NCBI GenBank assembly: GCA_949358305.1
Contig: OX442314.1
Coordinates: 8,239,060-8,303,059, forward strand
Direction of reading: 5' to 3'
Source of the DNA: Strigamia acuminata
Lineage: Eukaryota > Arthropoda > Chilopoda > Geophilomorpha > Linotaeniidae
Length of the DNA stretch: 64,000 nt
Made by a program: the position numbers and the translations under genes. Positions within the stretch are counted from its first letter, which is position 1. Each line of letters begins with the position of its first letter. Under the pieces are notes generated by a model. The model did not search any database. It had not been told where the DNA came from and saw only the letters and a list, made by a program, of their open reading frames with translations. This document shows positions 20,901-30,724 of this stretch, one piece after another.

Positions 20901-22429
20901 TGCATGGCCACCCACTTTCTGGCCACCCAGGAATTGCAAGGACTCTTTATCGAGCACGCCGAATTTATACCTGGAAAGGCATGAAATCGGACATTACGAG
21001 ATTCATTCGACATTGTGAGCGTTGTCAAGCTTGCAAACCTCGAACGAAAGGACAAATTGAAGCAGCGCAAATGGGTCCTTACAGCCCATTTGACTGTCTA
21101 AGTGTTGATTTGACCGGCCCAAAACCTCGGACGCGCAAAAACAACACACATATTTTAGTCATACTTGATGTGGCAACTCATTGGCCAGAATTATATCCAA
21201 TGTGTAACCCCACTGCTGGAAAAGTAGCAAATTGCATTTATCACCTTTCCATGAGCATGGGATTCCCTCGTAAAATTATTTCTGACAACGGCCCGCAATT
21301 TCGTGCCCAAGTCTTTAAAAAATTTTGTGAAAAGTTCAAGATGGTTCCAACACCAACTTCAACGTATCACCCACAAGCTAACCCGGTTGAAAGGGTTAAC
21401 CGTGACATCAAATATTTGGTTGCAATTTATTCATCTGTTCATTCCAAATGGGACGAATATTTGCGTGAATTTGCATTTAGTTTGAGAACTACGGTGACGA
21501 GAGGAAGAGACTTCTCTCCCGCATTTCTTAACTTTTTTCGCGAACTCAGAGTACCTTGGGATCCAAGAATACCTGAAGGAATTTTGGTCGTAGATCCAAA
21601 AAACCCACATTTATACGTGCAAAAATTAGAAGCCGTTATCGCCGAAACATATCAGCACATGATGTCGCACGTGTTAGATTTGCGTAGACGAGTTAATCTT
21701 AAAAAAGAAGGTGAGAAGTTCTCCAATTTTAAATTAAACGATTTAGTTTGGAGAGATTCTCATGTTTTGTCGAGCGCTGCCCGCGGCATTGCAGCTGGCA
21801 TCGCTGATAAAAGAACAGGACCTTATGTAATAACCAAAGTATTACAGGGAGGTTCAGTAGAATTGAGAAAGCTAGAAAATAACGAAATATTTCCAGCTGT
21901 CCATTCGTCTGAATTAACTCCGTATTTCCCGAGTTTCGACCAGGAAGTATGGTTAGAAGGCGAAGAAGTCGGTCAAAAGACTGAAAATATAATTAATACG
22001 TTAGATGACGATGAATTAAAGAAAATACCTGTCGATAATTCATCCAAACCACAAATGGAGTCAGACCTCGTGAATAACGACGTTGAACTTCGTGACAGTT
22101 TCAAAAAGCTTGAAATTGCTAAAAAAATAAATAAAAAGGTGTTTTTAGAAAAGAAACAAAAAACATCTGAAATAAAAGACTCATCTGACTCAGTCTCCGA
22201 TGACAATGAAGACGGCGATTTAAATACAATAAATCCCTCGCCGACAAAGAGATATAATCTTCGGACTCGTAAACCGAGAGGAAAAAACAACATGTGTCTT
22301 CTCCCCTCGATAACCTCGAGATCCAGGGATCAGCCGTATGACGTAAGGAGCAATTCCTCAAGCCATACTCAAACCAATCAAACAGTAAGATTGGATGACG
22401 TCACTAACAGCGACGTTACCCAAACGTAA
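17981..22429 (+). CDS. pol: Ty3/gypsy pol: protease, RT, RNase H, integrase (1,482 aa from the first listed codon)
   Basis: The frame starts in the -1 register at the gag end (17954); 17981 is a GTG, so an independent start is unlikely and translation probably comes by frameshift. Domains in order, residues from 17981: protease with LDSGANRSF about 166; RT with TTIDLSKGYWQIEV about 455 and AYLDDIIIIS about 519; RNase H with HTDASRKGLGAAL about 665 and TDHQALKWL about 745; integrase zinc domain HGHPLSGHPG ... CERCQACK about 970-1020; core with SVDLTGPK about 1042, SDNGPQF about 1100 and PVERVNRDI about 1134; GPY/F module (KRTGPYVITKV) about 1280. All catalytic residues expected in PR, RT and IN are visible. 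No chromodomain is evident. The acidic/basic C-terminal tail is unassigned. Confidence 0.95.
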   Translation: MDATPTASENELTPSQILDEFLNTQIKLELENNLVFPKIDVSSLRLVLQNENITEEFFKEKVQQIKVDWESKIKDAVTLLDGKARPTPEIVERSGKIDLPGLDECIEKLMATTLVTNDLLDELPLDPPIEIKPPRRFKCKYADIPNSNDLPTIRLQTANGMITGMLDSGANRSFMAYSVVISLKLEDEIRPIGPDVRVTTASEDVVPEGTLLLSFAWTHGMLSHPFIILRNKYPIILLGCDFMNRLNIQPNPKTMSWNFVKSLKEDLPFVPQAILDRYQEFLDPPEEIMKRDFIKANHMKAGSATACQAKVADEENIVQRLVRDANLSMENNLMLEKVLKKHEKILSRRPGRTHLVRHEIKLDTKVPIRVPFKSVNPQKREIIRQICQDMLDNGYVEQATGDYGMRIVLVMRPDCDPRLCIDFRPLNAHTLYDFPQMPSIEEILRELGRFEWVTTIDLSKGYWQIEVHPNDRAKTAFWSPLGRLQFRVMPFGLVNAPSTFQKLIEKILGDAYRKFAWAYLDDIIIISKNFEEHMIHLEEILSKLENANLHVHPEKSKFGRKELTFLGYKLSVHGVSVDPKKVAAIKEMPAPSNLKELQRFLGMVNFFHRLLKNLAVMTEPLRPLLKKDVEFIWSEIHQEAFDQIKDALTNAETMAMPDLTEPFIVHTDASRKGLGAALMQMREIDDQNIEVPCVYASRSLQPAEINYSATELECLAVIWALRKFRHYLEFTTFIVRTDHQALKWLMQLDEPAGRLARWQMELMRYSFEIQYIKGPLNVLADALSRSPIDKPENPEDDGDNDELLSYCPSPQRKWKMGKFHELPVSTLEEKEDHEFVNYWTKIYDSSEESDDVIRAQISRKFQVPSSNVLIKAFVAKIVERLDCEPPTREDIIKAQKEDKVCQLMRNFLNCNQFPPDVTTRLQRKQYRKHATTFLIEDDLLMQFHPTMSDELGEDGRALKVFVPQTLKYKIIWLMHGHPLSGHPGIARTLYRARRIYTWKGMKSDITRFIRHCERCQACKPRTKGQIEAAQMGPYSPFDCLSVDLTGPKPRTRKNNTHILVILDVATHWPELYPMCNPTAGKVANCIYHLSMSMGFPRKIISDNGPQFRAQVFKKFCEKFKMVPTPTSTYHPQANPVERVNRDIKYLVAIYSSVHSKWDEYLREFAFSLRTTVTRGRDFSPAFLNFFRELRVPWDPRIPEGILVVDPKNPHLYVQKLEAVIAETYQHMMSHVLDLRRRVNLKKEGEKFSNFKLNDLVWRDSHVLSSAARGIAAGIADKRTGPYVITKVLQGGSVELRKLENNEIFPAVHSSELTPYFPSFDQEVWLEGEEVGQKTENIINTLDDDELKKIPVDNSSKPQMESDLVNNDVELRDSFKKLEIAKKINKKVFLEKKQKTSEIKDSSDSVSDDNEDGDLNTINPSPTKRYNLRTRKPRGKNNMCLLPSITSRSRDQPYDVRSNSSSHTQTNQTVRLDDVTNSDVTQT

Positions 22430-22639
22430 CTTCCGGTATTTGAACTGATCACTTCGCGTCTGAGTTCACTTCGATCTCACACGTGTGCTAAGTGCTCATC
22501 CCCAAAAAACCAAAAGCGAAACAACTGGATTATTTCAACGGGATTCTTCAATTGTAAGTAGTTTTTTCTTTGGAATTTTCCAAGGAAAAACTAATAAATT
22601 AATTTTCGTTTTTCTTTTCCATTTGGATTAGTCGTTCAA
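22430..22639 (+). other. Inter-ORF leader with a probable 78-bp intron
   Basis: A strong donor (ATTGTAAGTAG, GT at 22554) and an acceptor (TTGGATTAG ending 22631) flank a pyrimidine-rich stretch eight bases before the ATG of the third ORF. This suggests the third ORF is translated from spliced mRNA. Confidence 0.5.
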
Positions 22640-25477
22640 ATGGAAGGAGAGGAACCGAAAGAAGGAAGCGAAGCCGGCGCCAACAGCCTCGAATTAGAAA
22701 CAAATTCGACGCTGCTTGGTTCCGCAAACACTTCGAATGCATCCGTGGATGTCACCGAAGAGTCCGCCGAAGCGTCCGCTGAAGCTCAAGCCGCTCTAGC
22801 CGACGCTGCTGCCCGTTTGCCAGTCACGCCGTCTCAGCCCCGACTTCGAGGAGGCCTATTCGCCGATCCAAACGGCGAAACTCGTGCACAGAGACACGAC
22901 CGGGTAAATAATTTAAAATAAAATTACCTTTCAGTCATGAAAAGTAATTAAAAGTGCATTTTCACTCCGAAAAAGCAAAAAGTTCGTTGGTAACGCCTTC
23001 GCAAGAAGACGCCGCCATTATTATCATCAGATGGCGCTGTGTCTCATTTTTGAGGCGTTGCTACGGTAACGCTCCAAACACTGAAACATAGCCGTCGGAA
23101 ACAACGTTTTTTACGATTTTTCAAATATTTTGAAAAAATTTAATGAATCTAAACTGTCGAATGAAATCTCACCCGTGATTTTATTCACTGAAAATTCGGA
23201 AATAATTATTTTACACGAAAAAATGGATTTTAATTATTTCTTCGAATATTTTTACAGATTATCCAGCTTCGGGAGACGCATCTCGAACTACACCCCGATG
23301 TTCCGACCGCTCCTGGTGTCTGGCGACACGCATTGCCGCCAGAAATCATAAAGTCGAAAGGACGACTGACGTTTTGGGCGGCCCGACACAAATTCTCCAA
23401 GGCCTTAAACAAGCGATGGGGAACGAAGTTTCGGATCGCCTATTTAATCGATGGATTCGGTCATCGCGACGCCCTCGAGTGGGCAATGAAGCGCGACACC
23501 TTCGGACCACTGCGAAACGTGTTGCTCGACTTCGCCTTCACAGTGATCGCACAAGAAACGCGAGACCATCGCCGTTACTTCAACGCTCCTGCATGGGAGC
23601 GTCGACAGATTTTGGAGGACATTTTCCAACGCTTGGATCAAACCAAGGCCGAGGTTGTACGCCTCTACAACGAATCTTTCCGTGTAACAACGGACGGAAA
23701 GAAACGTTGGGTGCCGACATGCCAGTCGGAGATGCATCAACTAGCCATGGGCGGATGTTTCCATGCAGATTTCGTGCCGAACCCGTATCCAGAGCCTGAG
23801 CCCCGGGTACAGGTCGCTTCCACCATCCACGTGGTGCCACCGCGCTCCACGTCGAGGTCACGATCATCGAGGTCGCCCTACAGTGGCCGTCGCTCCTCCC
23901 CAACACAGTCGTCGGGGGAAGGCGCCATTGGAGGGTTACCTCCACTCCAGAAGGCTCGTCATCGCTCACATCACCGACGCGAGCCGACGCCGCCGAAAAG
24001 ACATTCGAAGTCCGTATCGAGACCCACATCCCGAAGCCGACCTCGAGTGCAATCGCGTCAATCTTCCACGAGGAGTTCACTCTCGTCGCGTGAAGAACGA
24101 TCCAACGCTTCACAGCTTACCGCTTCCTCCTCCGGCCGGATTGACTGGTCGGACGAGATAGCGAAGGAAGATCAACGCATCGCCGCATTGCAAGCCGGTC
24201 AGGGAGACGTTAACACCTCTTTGCCGTTCGCTTGCCGTCCAGTCACCAGCGACATGCGACCAGATCCATCGGTGCCCGTGCCACAAGTGACATCGGTCAT
24301 CCGTTTTGAGGGATACGTCTCTCACGAACCATTTCCCGCACAGGAGTGCGCTGATCTCTGGAGGCGATTCTCATCGTTTCCCGAGACAGCCCAAACGATG
24401 TACCTCGCGCATCTGGACGAATACCAACTCGCTCAGATCCGCGAAGGTGAGAAGGAATGGCAATGGCTTGCGCGAGAGCTTACGTCGTGCAAGTCCGACA
24501 AGCAACTGCAACGGACGCTGCAGAAGATGAACAGGAAGTTGTCGGAGGGACTTCTTCGAATCCTGTTCCAAGGAGTCTTTCCCGACCCACAGATTGCTCT
24601 GGCCGCCGCCACTCGATTGTGGACCGTGCCGCTAGGGCTTCCACGAGCCTTGCTGGACGATTGGGAGTCAGTTCGCCCCGATCCTCCAACGATGCTCGCC
24701 GAATTGACGCAACAAGCCGAGGCGACTGGCGAAACTCCGGCTGGATCCGCCATTCGACTACGGCAGGAATGGGCTGCGCTGAAGCAGCGACGCACAGCAG
24801 AACGAGCCACCGCCCGTCCCGCTGGCGCACCACCGTCATCCGCAGCTCCACTCCACGCTGCCATCACGGCAACGTCGAGTGTTTCCCGTGCGACCGAGGC
24901 ACCGAGTTGCAACATCTCGTCTCCGATGGAATGGCTCGACAGCGACGATCGCGAGTTCGTCGTGCCTGTGGCCTGCGGTGCCAGACCAAAGACGCGCACC
25001 CCGGCTTTACGCAGATCCAGATCCCTCTCGATCTGCAAGAAGTCGCCGCCACCGCCGCCTCCTCCAAAGGATTCGCCGCCAAGAGATAGGGGATCGAGTA
25101 TGGCCACCCACCTCACCGCCTATCAACGTTTGCGCTCATTATACGCCTTTTGCTACATAACGAGCGCAACGAAAACGATTCTCCAGAACAGCGAGGATTT
25201 ATGCAACCGAGTCCTCGCGTGGCTGGAAAACCACATCAAGGAACAGCAGCCGTGGATCCTGCATCAACGCCTGGTGTTCGCTCGAATTACGCCTCAAGAC
25301 CCGCAGGAGTACTTCGAGATGGGTTTTGGACGAAGGGATGGTGTGGACCGCATCAAGCAAGTGTGGCTCCACATCAACCCTGGCTTCCGGTCAGGACCAA
25401 ACGCCGGCCGACCTTTGTGCACCGTCACCGAGCACAAAGATCCAAACGATCATTCGACGGACATGTTGCCGAAATAA
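22640..25477 (+). CDS. Third ORF of the gypsy element, two exons, about 827 aa, unknown function
   Basis: Exon 1 (22640-22903, 88 codons) is Ala/Glu/Ser-rich (MEGEEPKEGSEAGANSLELE). A phase-0 GT-AG intron follows (GTAAAT at 22904, TTTTTACAG ending 23257, 354 bp). Exon 2 (23258-25477) continues in frame and ends TAA. Exon 2 has a folded-looking block (KFSKALNKRWGTKFRIAYLI), an Arg/Ser-rich stretch at spliced residues about 280-375 (RSRSSRSPYSGRR), a second helical block (YLAHLDEYQLAQIREGEKEW), a poly-Pro run, and a C-terminal helical block. It sits in the env position but shows no signal peptide, transmembrane segment or furin site, so env is unlikely. Its base composition is more GC-rich than gag or pol. 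I do not recognise the family; an RNA-binding or accessory capsid role is only a guess. Confidence 0.7.
22904..23257 (+). other. Intron within the third ORF
   Basis: Removal joins HDR to IIQLRETHLE in phase 0. The intron has stop codons in the exon frame and a clear polypyrimidine tract and CAG acceptor. Confidence 0.65.
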
Positions 25478-25651
25478 TTAGGGAACACGCCCGTTTATTA
25501 AAAATGATTCCTTTTTTATTTTTATATTGTAATGAAAAAGAATAAATATATATCCTGTTTCATTTTACTTTGAAACCTTGTGTATTTATTCCTATACTTA
25601 CCTGTCTCTTTTTGGAAAAGAATAAGATTCTTTCTTAAAAGGGGGGGGAAG
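25478..25651 (+). other. 3' untranslated region and polypurine tract of the gypsy element
   Basis: AAAAGGGGGGGGAAG (25637-25651) directly precedes the 3' LTR, the usual priming site for plus-strand synthesis. Confidence 0.8.
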
Positions 25652-26731
25652 TGTGGTGACCTCAAATATTCCTATTTGAGTGCGCACCATATTTCCAAAT
25701 TGTCTTATAAACATATTCAACAAACTTATATGTTTTGTTTCAATGTAAATTGAAATAAAACATACATTAATAAAATATAAAACAAGACACAATATTACCC
25801 AAATAATATTGTGTTTTGCAGCAAGTTTTGGCCCAGCAACAGCGTCAACCAATCGCGCTGCAGCGTGCATTGCTTTGATGATGCTGCTAGGCGTGTGCCT
25901 GGGCGGAGCATCCCTTCCCCTCGCGCGTGCCCGGCTCGATTGTTGCACACGACCCGAAGGCGGCCGTGTGTGATCTTCATGCAACTCGTCATCTGCGCAG
26001 CTTTTCTGAGCAGATTTAGAAGTGAGCCAAACGGTTTTGGCCCACTCTTCCCGCACTCTTGATTCCACCTCCAAACTGTTCACAACCGTGTCAAACTTCT
26101 GCCAAAACTGCAAAGTGTGATCTGTGATTCTTGGACGAATTGAGTTTCATCGCTGGTCTGTACCCACTGTAGGGAATAGCAACTTTCTAGCTTGAATTAC
26201 TACGAGTAATTTAAGCCATTTCTGTGTGTGAAACTAACATCGAGTTTACTCTGTTAGTTTGAAGGCTTTGTGTCGAGTTTAACTCCACAAGGCGAATTGT
26301 GTTAAGACGGATTGTTACGTCGAGCTTGCTCCGTAATAATCAAATCGCTGTGTGCAAGACGTATTCTCGTGTTGAGCTTGCTCCGCGAGGATTTTTAGTA
26401 TATTTTAGCAAAGTATTTTAGCGTCGAGTTTACTCCGCTAAAATCCCGCGCTCACACGACGCCATCGACGCCATTTTGGAGCCAACGGTCAACTGTGAGT
26501 GTCCAAGTACGAAGAGAAACCAGATCGACCCAGTCATTACACTTATTATTTCGCATTATATTCGGGTGTATTTAAAACGATTAAAACAATCTAATTTTTC
26601 CTTTACTCTGTGTAAAATCATTCCCCTAGACAACCATTTGGCCACAGAGTAGAAGTCCTGTACGGCATCTCACCGACGATTGCTTATTAAATTTATATAA
26701 TTTAATAAGTAAAAACCCGGATCGCCGCACT
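25652..26731 (+). repeat. 3' LTR of the young gypsy element
   Basis: Identical to the 5' LTR at every position I compared except 26172. Repeats the hairpin array at 26190-26444. Confidence 0.9.
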
Positions 26732-27300
26732 ATATCAAAAAATGTTTGAAAAGACAGGAGTAGGAGCAGACCAACCTTGAATATTCTGCGCTTTTATTAT
26801 CTTCTGGGTATGAATCACACTCAGAAGATAATAATATCAACATTTATGATAATCATGCTCAAGAAATTGCAGAAATTTGTAAAAAAAATTGAACACACTT
26901 TGGAAAAATTTAACGACTTGTTAAATGCCAAGCAAATTTAGCACAACCTCCATTTGGACATTTTATTAAATTGTAATAATTTGTTGAGTTGCAGGAATAA
27001 AAAATAATTTTTTATTCATTTTAGATGTTTGAATATTGAACCTTTCTCCACCTACACAGCTCCGTCTAGCGGCCAGTTGAAAACATATGGAAAAATGTCA
27101 AAAAATTTCAGAAAATCTAAAAAAAATGGCCTTAAATTTTTCACATATTTTTCCAGAATGATAAAAATGAACAAACTGAACACTTGAACAAATCAGAAAA
27201 ATCTTGATCAATTTGCCCACCTGTATGTCAAACAGGGTTTCTATTCTATTTTTCTTATTGCCAATTAAAATTAACATCAAAATTTGTAGTGTCTCATAAA
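26732..27300. other. Flank of the gypsy element, no gene
   Basis: AT-rich. A piece near 27040-27080 (CACAGCTCCGTCTAGCGGCC) resembles the downstream part of duplication copies A and B, so it is probably an older, diverged unit of the same array. Confidence 0.45.
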
Positions 27301-27456
27301 ATCAATTGAAGAAAAGAAAATTCCAGCGACGGCCATTAAATAAACATAATTACCTTTCTCTCTCTCTCCACATAATACCGTAGTCCAACTAAAGCAAACA
27401 AGACTTCCAACAATCCACCAGTCAACTTATTTCTCCTTCAAAGGGATCCATCCAAA

Positions 27457-27682
27457 ATGAAATATCTAGCCATCTTGGTCTTTATCATTCTGTCGTGCCT
27501 AGGTATTGTATATTTTGCACAAAAATAAATCATTCATCGTTGACATTTTATATTTTTTAATCGAATTAGCATTGACGGCTAATGCGGGCTGTCGTCTGGA
27601 TAGATGCAGAGCAGATTGCTACGGGATTGGTGAGGATGGTAATTGTGAAAAAAATATATGCCACTGCTCGCCACCAAAATAA
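27457..27682 (+). CDS. Secreted CS-alpha-beta (defensin-like) peptide C, 2 exons, 52 aa
   Basis: Exon 1 is 27457-27502 (signal peptide MKYLAILVFIILSC), phase-1 intron with GTATTG donor (27503) and TTAG acceptor ending 27569, exon 2 is 27570-27682. Cysteine spacing is C-x4-C-x3-C-x8-C-x4-C-x-C. It has the shortest mature peptide of the set, with a Gly-rich turn before the fourth cysteine. The upstream region keeps the CTCTCTCTC tract and AGTCAACTTATTTCTCC leader seen before genes A and B. The TATA-like sequence is degenerate (CACATAATACCG at 27370). Confidence 0.8.
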
Positions 27683-28117
27683 GAAAAGAGCCAAAAGTGT
27701 CCAAAAACCCGAGACGAACTGGGCACAACCGTAAAAGAAAAAATGTAAACAATCTTAAAAATCAGTGTAAATTAGAAATAAAATGATTATGAGTTTTGTT
27801 TCTTAAATTGATTCATTTATTTCGAGTCACAATCCGAGTGCCATTTACGAATAATAGAGGGGCACTCAAACTAGGCCTAGGTTACGAAAATCCCAAAGTG
27901 TGTGGCGTACGGATTAGTGAAAAAATTTGAACAATTTGGCCACGTATCAAATATGGTTCTATTTTTGTTCTTATTATTATTATTGCCAATTAATATTTAT
28001 TATGGTCATCAGCACAAACAATTGATTTTTCGTAATCAAAATTTTACAATTTACTGTGACATCCGGTAAACAAGATCCTCCATCTTGTGTCTTCTATTCG
28101 CTTGAGATCCGTCAAAA

Positions 28118-28370
28118 ATGCAATATCAATTCATCATGTTCGTCGTTTTTCTGTCGTGCGTAGGTTAGTTATATTTTGCATAAAAATAGTTTATTTATTA
28201 TTGAGCGTTGATGAGATGTTTTATTTTGGCTAGCAATGACGGCAAATGCGAAATGTGATCCTAATGAATGTACTTCGAAGTGTCGTAGTAGCGGTGGCGG
28301 TACCGGAACTTGTTCTTACGAACTTGGAAGTTACGTTGCTCTTTGTAATTGCAAAAAGTTGCCGAAGTGA
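28118..28370 (+). CDS. Secreted CS-alpha-beta (defensin-like) peptide D, 2 exons, 60 aa
   Basis: Exon 1 is 28118-28163 (MQYQFIMFVVFLSC), phase-1 intron with GTTAGT donor and CTAG acceptor ending 28233, exon 2 is 28234-28370. Cysteine spacing is C-x4-C-x3-C-x9-C-x10-C-x-C, with a longer loop between the fourth and fifth cysteines than in any neighbour. The mature start AMTANAKC resembles that of peptide C. Poly(A) signals follow (AATAAA-type near 28440). Secretion is well supported; activity unknown. Confidence 0.78.
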
Positions 28371-28687
28371 CGGGAAGACCAAAGTGCCTAAACAAACCAT
28401 GAAACGAACTGGACATCACCTTCTGGAGACGCCGTAAACATAAAATAAAATTAAAATTGGAAATAAATACAATAAAATTAAAATTACAAGAAAAACTTCT
28501 TATAACATTAAATATTTTAATGTTGAAATCCATTGTATTTTTCTTATTGCTAATTAATATTTATCCTAGTAATCAGCAACAAACAATTGATTCTAATAAA
28601 TTAAAATATTAAAATTTAATAGTATCTCATGAAATGAATCGTCCGGAGTTAATTAAACACCATTCATATACGTGGCCATTAAATATA

Positions 28688-28700
28688 TATATATTTATAC
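28688..28700 (+). promoter_or_regulatory. TATA region of CS-alpha-beta gene E
   Basis: TATATATATTTATACCGTATCG about 100 bases upstream of the ATG at 28791, preceded by GGCCATTAAATATA. It matches the spacing in genes A and B. Confidence 0.45.
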
Positions 28701-28790
28701 CGTATCGTACTACGGCAGTCACATCCAGCAACCAAAATCTTCACAATTTGCTAGTAAACGTGTTTCTCTGGCTTGTTTCATTCATCAAAA

Positions 28791-29129
28791 ATGAAATATC
28801 TCATCATCTTGGTTTTTGTTATTCTGTCGTGCATGGGTAAGTTATATTTTGCACAAAAATAATTCATTCATCAGTGAGCATTGACATGTTTCTTTTTTTG
28901 GTTAGCAATGATGAATGGCCACAGACATAGTGGGTACGGCGATAGATATGAAGGGTACGGCGATAGATATGAAGGGTACCGCCATAGACATAAAGGGTAC
29001 GGCCATAGATATGCAAGTAGAGGATACGGTGACGCGGTCTGTAATATTGAGAGATGCATGGAAAATTGTAAGCTTAGAGGTTGGAGCGGTTATTGTGTAA
29101 GAGGTTACTGCAACTGCAGATATCCCTAG
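28791..29129 (+). CDS. Secreted peptide E: Gly/Tyr-rich repeat domain fused to CS-alpha-beta domain, 89 aa
   Basis: Exon 1 (28791-28836) is the family signal peptide (MKYLIILVFVILSC). Phase-1 intron with TTAG acceptor ending 28905; exon 2 is 28906-29129. Between signal and cysteine domain lies a His/Arg/Gly/Tyr segment made of four tandem 21-bp repeats (28932-29015) reading GYGDRYE and variants. A six-cysteine domain follows, spaced C-x4-C-x3-C-x8-C-x4-C-x-C, as in peptide C. Gly/Tyr/His-rich segments occur in other arthropod antimicrobial peptides, so a two-part defence peptide is a reasonable guess. The 21-bp repeats mean this segment can change length by slippage without frameshift. Confidence 0.82.
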
Positions 29130-29409
29130 TGAGGAAAGGGCCTGAAATGTCCAAACCAGGCAGAAGTAAAAATTTTAATACTGTTAAAAATTAATGGAAA
29201 CTCATTAAAGAAAATAAAAAATGAAAAAGGATTACGAATTTTGTTTTTGGAATGGCATTAATATTTATTCCAGTCATCAGTAAACGATTAATTTAAAAAT
29301 AATCAGAGTATTGAAATTTATAATGTTTTGTGAGAACAATTGAACGGAATTAATAAAACAAAATTGATCAGCGACCATTAAATGTAATTCTTATTAAAGA
29401 ACCAGAGAG

Positions 29410-29830
29410 GATTTATTCTAATTTTAGTTTGTTTATTGTCCTATCCGAAGATGGGACTGCAAAAATTAGTCTATGGACTCATTGAATGCTCCTCGCCACG
29501 GAAATCTTTAGTAAAAGGCGAAAGATTTGCTCCTAAATTGACGAGAAGCCAGAGATTGACGAAACAACAACACTTTTACAAAACGAGCCGTGTCAGAAAC
29601 TGCGTAGAATTATGCTGGTCTTTCGACTTTTCCGCTCAATATTAAATTCAATTTGTGAAGCTATACTTAATTTAATCAAACATTTCAGGTTAAAATGTGT
29701 AAATAGATTTATTTATTTGACTAAAAATAAAACAACCCATTTTAAGACTAAAATATTAAATATTTTATTTAATTTTCCAGGCAAACGTGACGATAAACAA
29801 ATACAAGAAAATCACATTATTAGTTTTATT
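29410..29830 (+). repeat. Duplicated block, copy 1
   Basis: Closely matches 30725-31130. The first 150 bp are nearly identical and keep an open frame (CSSPRKSLVKGERFAPKL) in both copies. Both end near TTCCAGGCAAACGT. No known domain is visible; the conserved part could be a repeat or an old exon. Confidence 0.6.
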
Positions 29831-30014
29831 TGAATTGATTAGTCAAGAATGACTATTGTATAAAATAGGAAGTGACTTGGAAAATACGAGAGTCTTTCCC
29901 TGTTTTATGGCCCTTTATTTCACCCAAAAATCACAAAAAATTTGTTTCTAGTCATTGCAACAGTTATGATTGTTTACTTTGGTCTGGTTTAAAGGTTGCT
30001 TATTGGAGCAAACC

Positions 30015-30355
30015 AAAAATAAAAAAACATACAGGTTTGTGCAAAATGCAAATTCCAATCGATTGAGCCTGGTTCGAGAAATTTTTTGACCTATTTTTAA
30101 TACAGAATACATGAAAAAACGCATCGAGCCGAAATTTTTTGCCTCCATTATAGTATACGGGATCCGCCGGGTGTCGCTTCGGTTTGCTTACATTTCGCCT
30201 GGCGGATCCCGTGTACTATAATGGCGGCCAAAATGTTCGGCCCGATAGGTTTTTTCATGTTTTCGATATTAAAAATAGGTCAAAAAATTCTCAAACCAGG
30301 TCCATTGGATTGGAAATTGCATTCTGCACAAGCCTGTATGTTTTTGTTTTTGGTT
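30015..30355. mobile_element. Foldback (MITE-like) element
   Basis: Inverted arms around about 30183: the inner core CGGGATCCGCC (30160-30170) pairs with GGCGGATCCCG (30201-30211), and outer parts such as AACATACAGG near 30026 pair with CCTGTATGTT near 30332. Arms about 150 bp, imperfect. No coding capacity. Confidence 0.65.
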
Positions 30356-30566
30356 TAATCAAGAAAAAGTTCCGTTTCGGGCGATCGAAGCCGGTGACCG
30401 CATGACAAATTCGGTGGGAAATTTGAAAATGTGCATTGCAGTGAAGCCAACAGGGATACAACATAAAATCCTTTTTTTACTCGTTTTTAAATCAAATCAA
30501 ATATGAAAAAAAACATCGAGGAGGAAATATAAATTTCACATTAAAAATAAAAAGTAAAAATGAAAT

Positions 30567-30638
30567 TAGCAGAGGATGGTTTCGATCCATCGGCCTCTGG
30601 GTTATGGGCCCAGCACGCTTCCACTGCGCCACTCTGCT
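30567..30638 (-). tRNA. Initiator tRNA-Met (CAU)
   Basis: The minus strand reads AGCAGAGTGGCGCAGTGGAA at its 5' end, carries the GGGCCCATAACCC anticodon arm with CAT anticodon and the initiator-type T-arm with TCGAAAC. The acceptor stem AGCAGAG/CTCTGCT pairs fully and the discriminator is A. The A-starting acceptor and AUCGAAAC T-loop are eukaryotic initiator features. A run of T on the minus strand follows (around 30545-30560), fitting a Pol III terminator. No intron. Confidence 0.93.
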
Positions 30639-30724
30639 TCGTATTTTTCAGGCATTGTTTTCCTCAAATGTGAATACGCACGCTGCCATTTTAATTTTCA
30701 TATCTTCAGCTATGTACATGGAGG

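Larger units (their letters stand above)
13899..26731 (+). mobile_element. Complete young Ty3/gypsy LTR retrotransposon, 12.8 kb, three ORFs
   Basis: Two 1,080-bp LTRs (13899-14978, 25652-26731) differ at one visible base (C at 14419, G at 26172). Inside are a tRNA-Pro-like primer site, gag, pol with PR-RT-RH-IN order, a third spliced ORF and a purine tract. All main frames are open. The target duplication is unclear: the flanks are ATAAAT before and ATATCA after, which share only a partial match. The element lies in the downstream part of duplication copy B. Confidence 0.93.

Noticed and set aside
24433-25116. 227-aa minus-strand and 210-aa alternate-frame ORFs
   Set aside because: Shadows of the GC-rich third ORF on the plus strand.
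22640-25477. Envelope gene of an errantivirus-like element
   Set aside because: Env position, but no signal peptide, transmembrane segment or cleavage site is visible.
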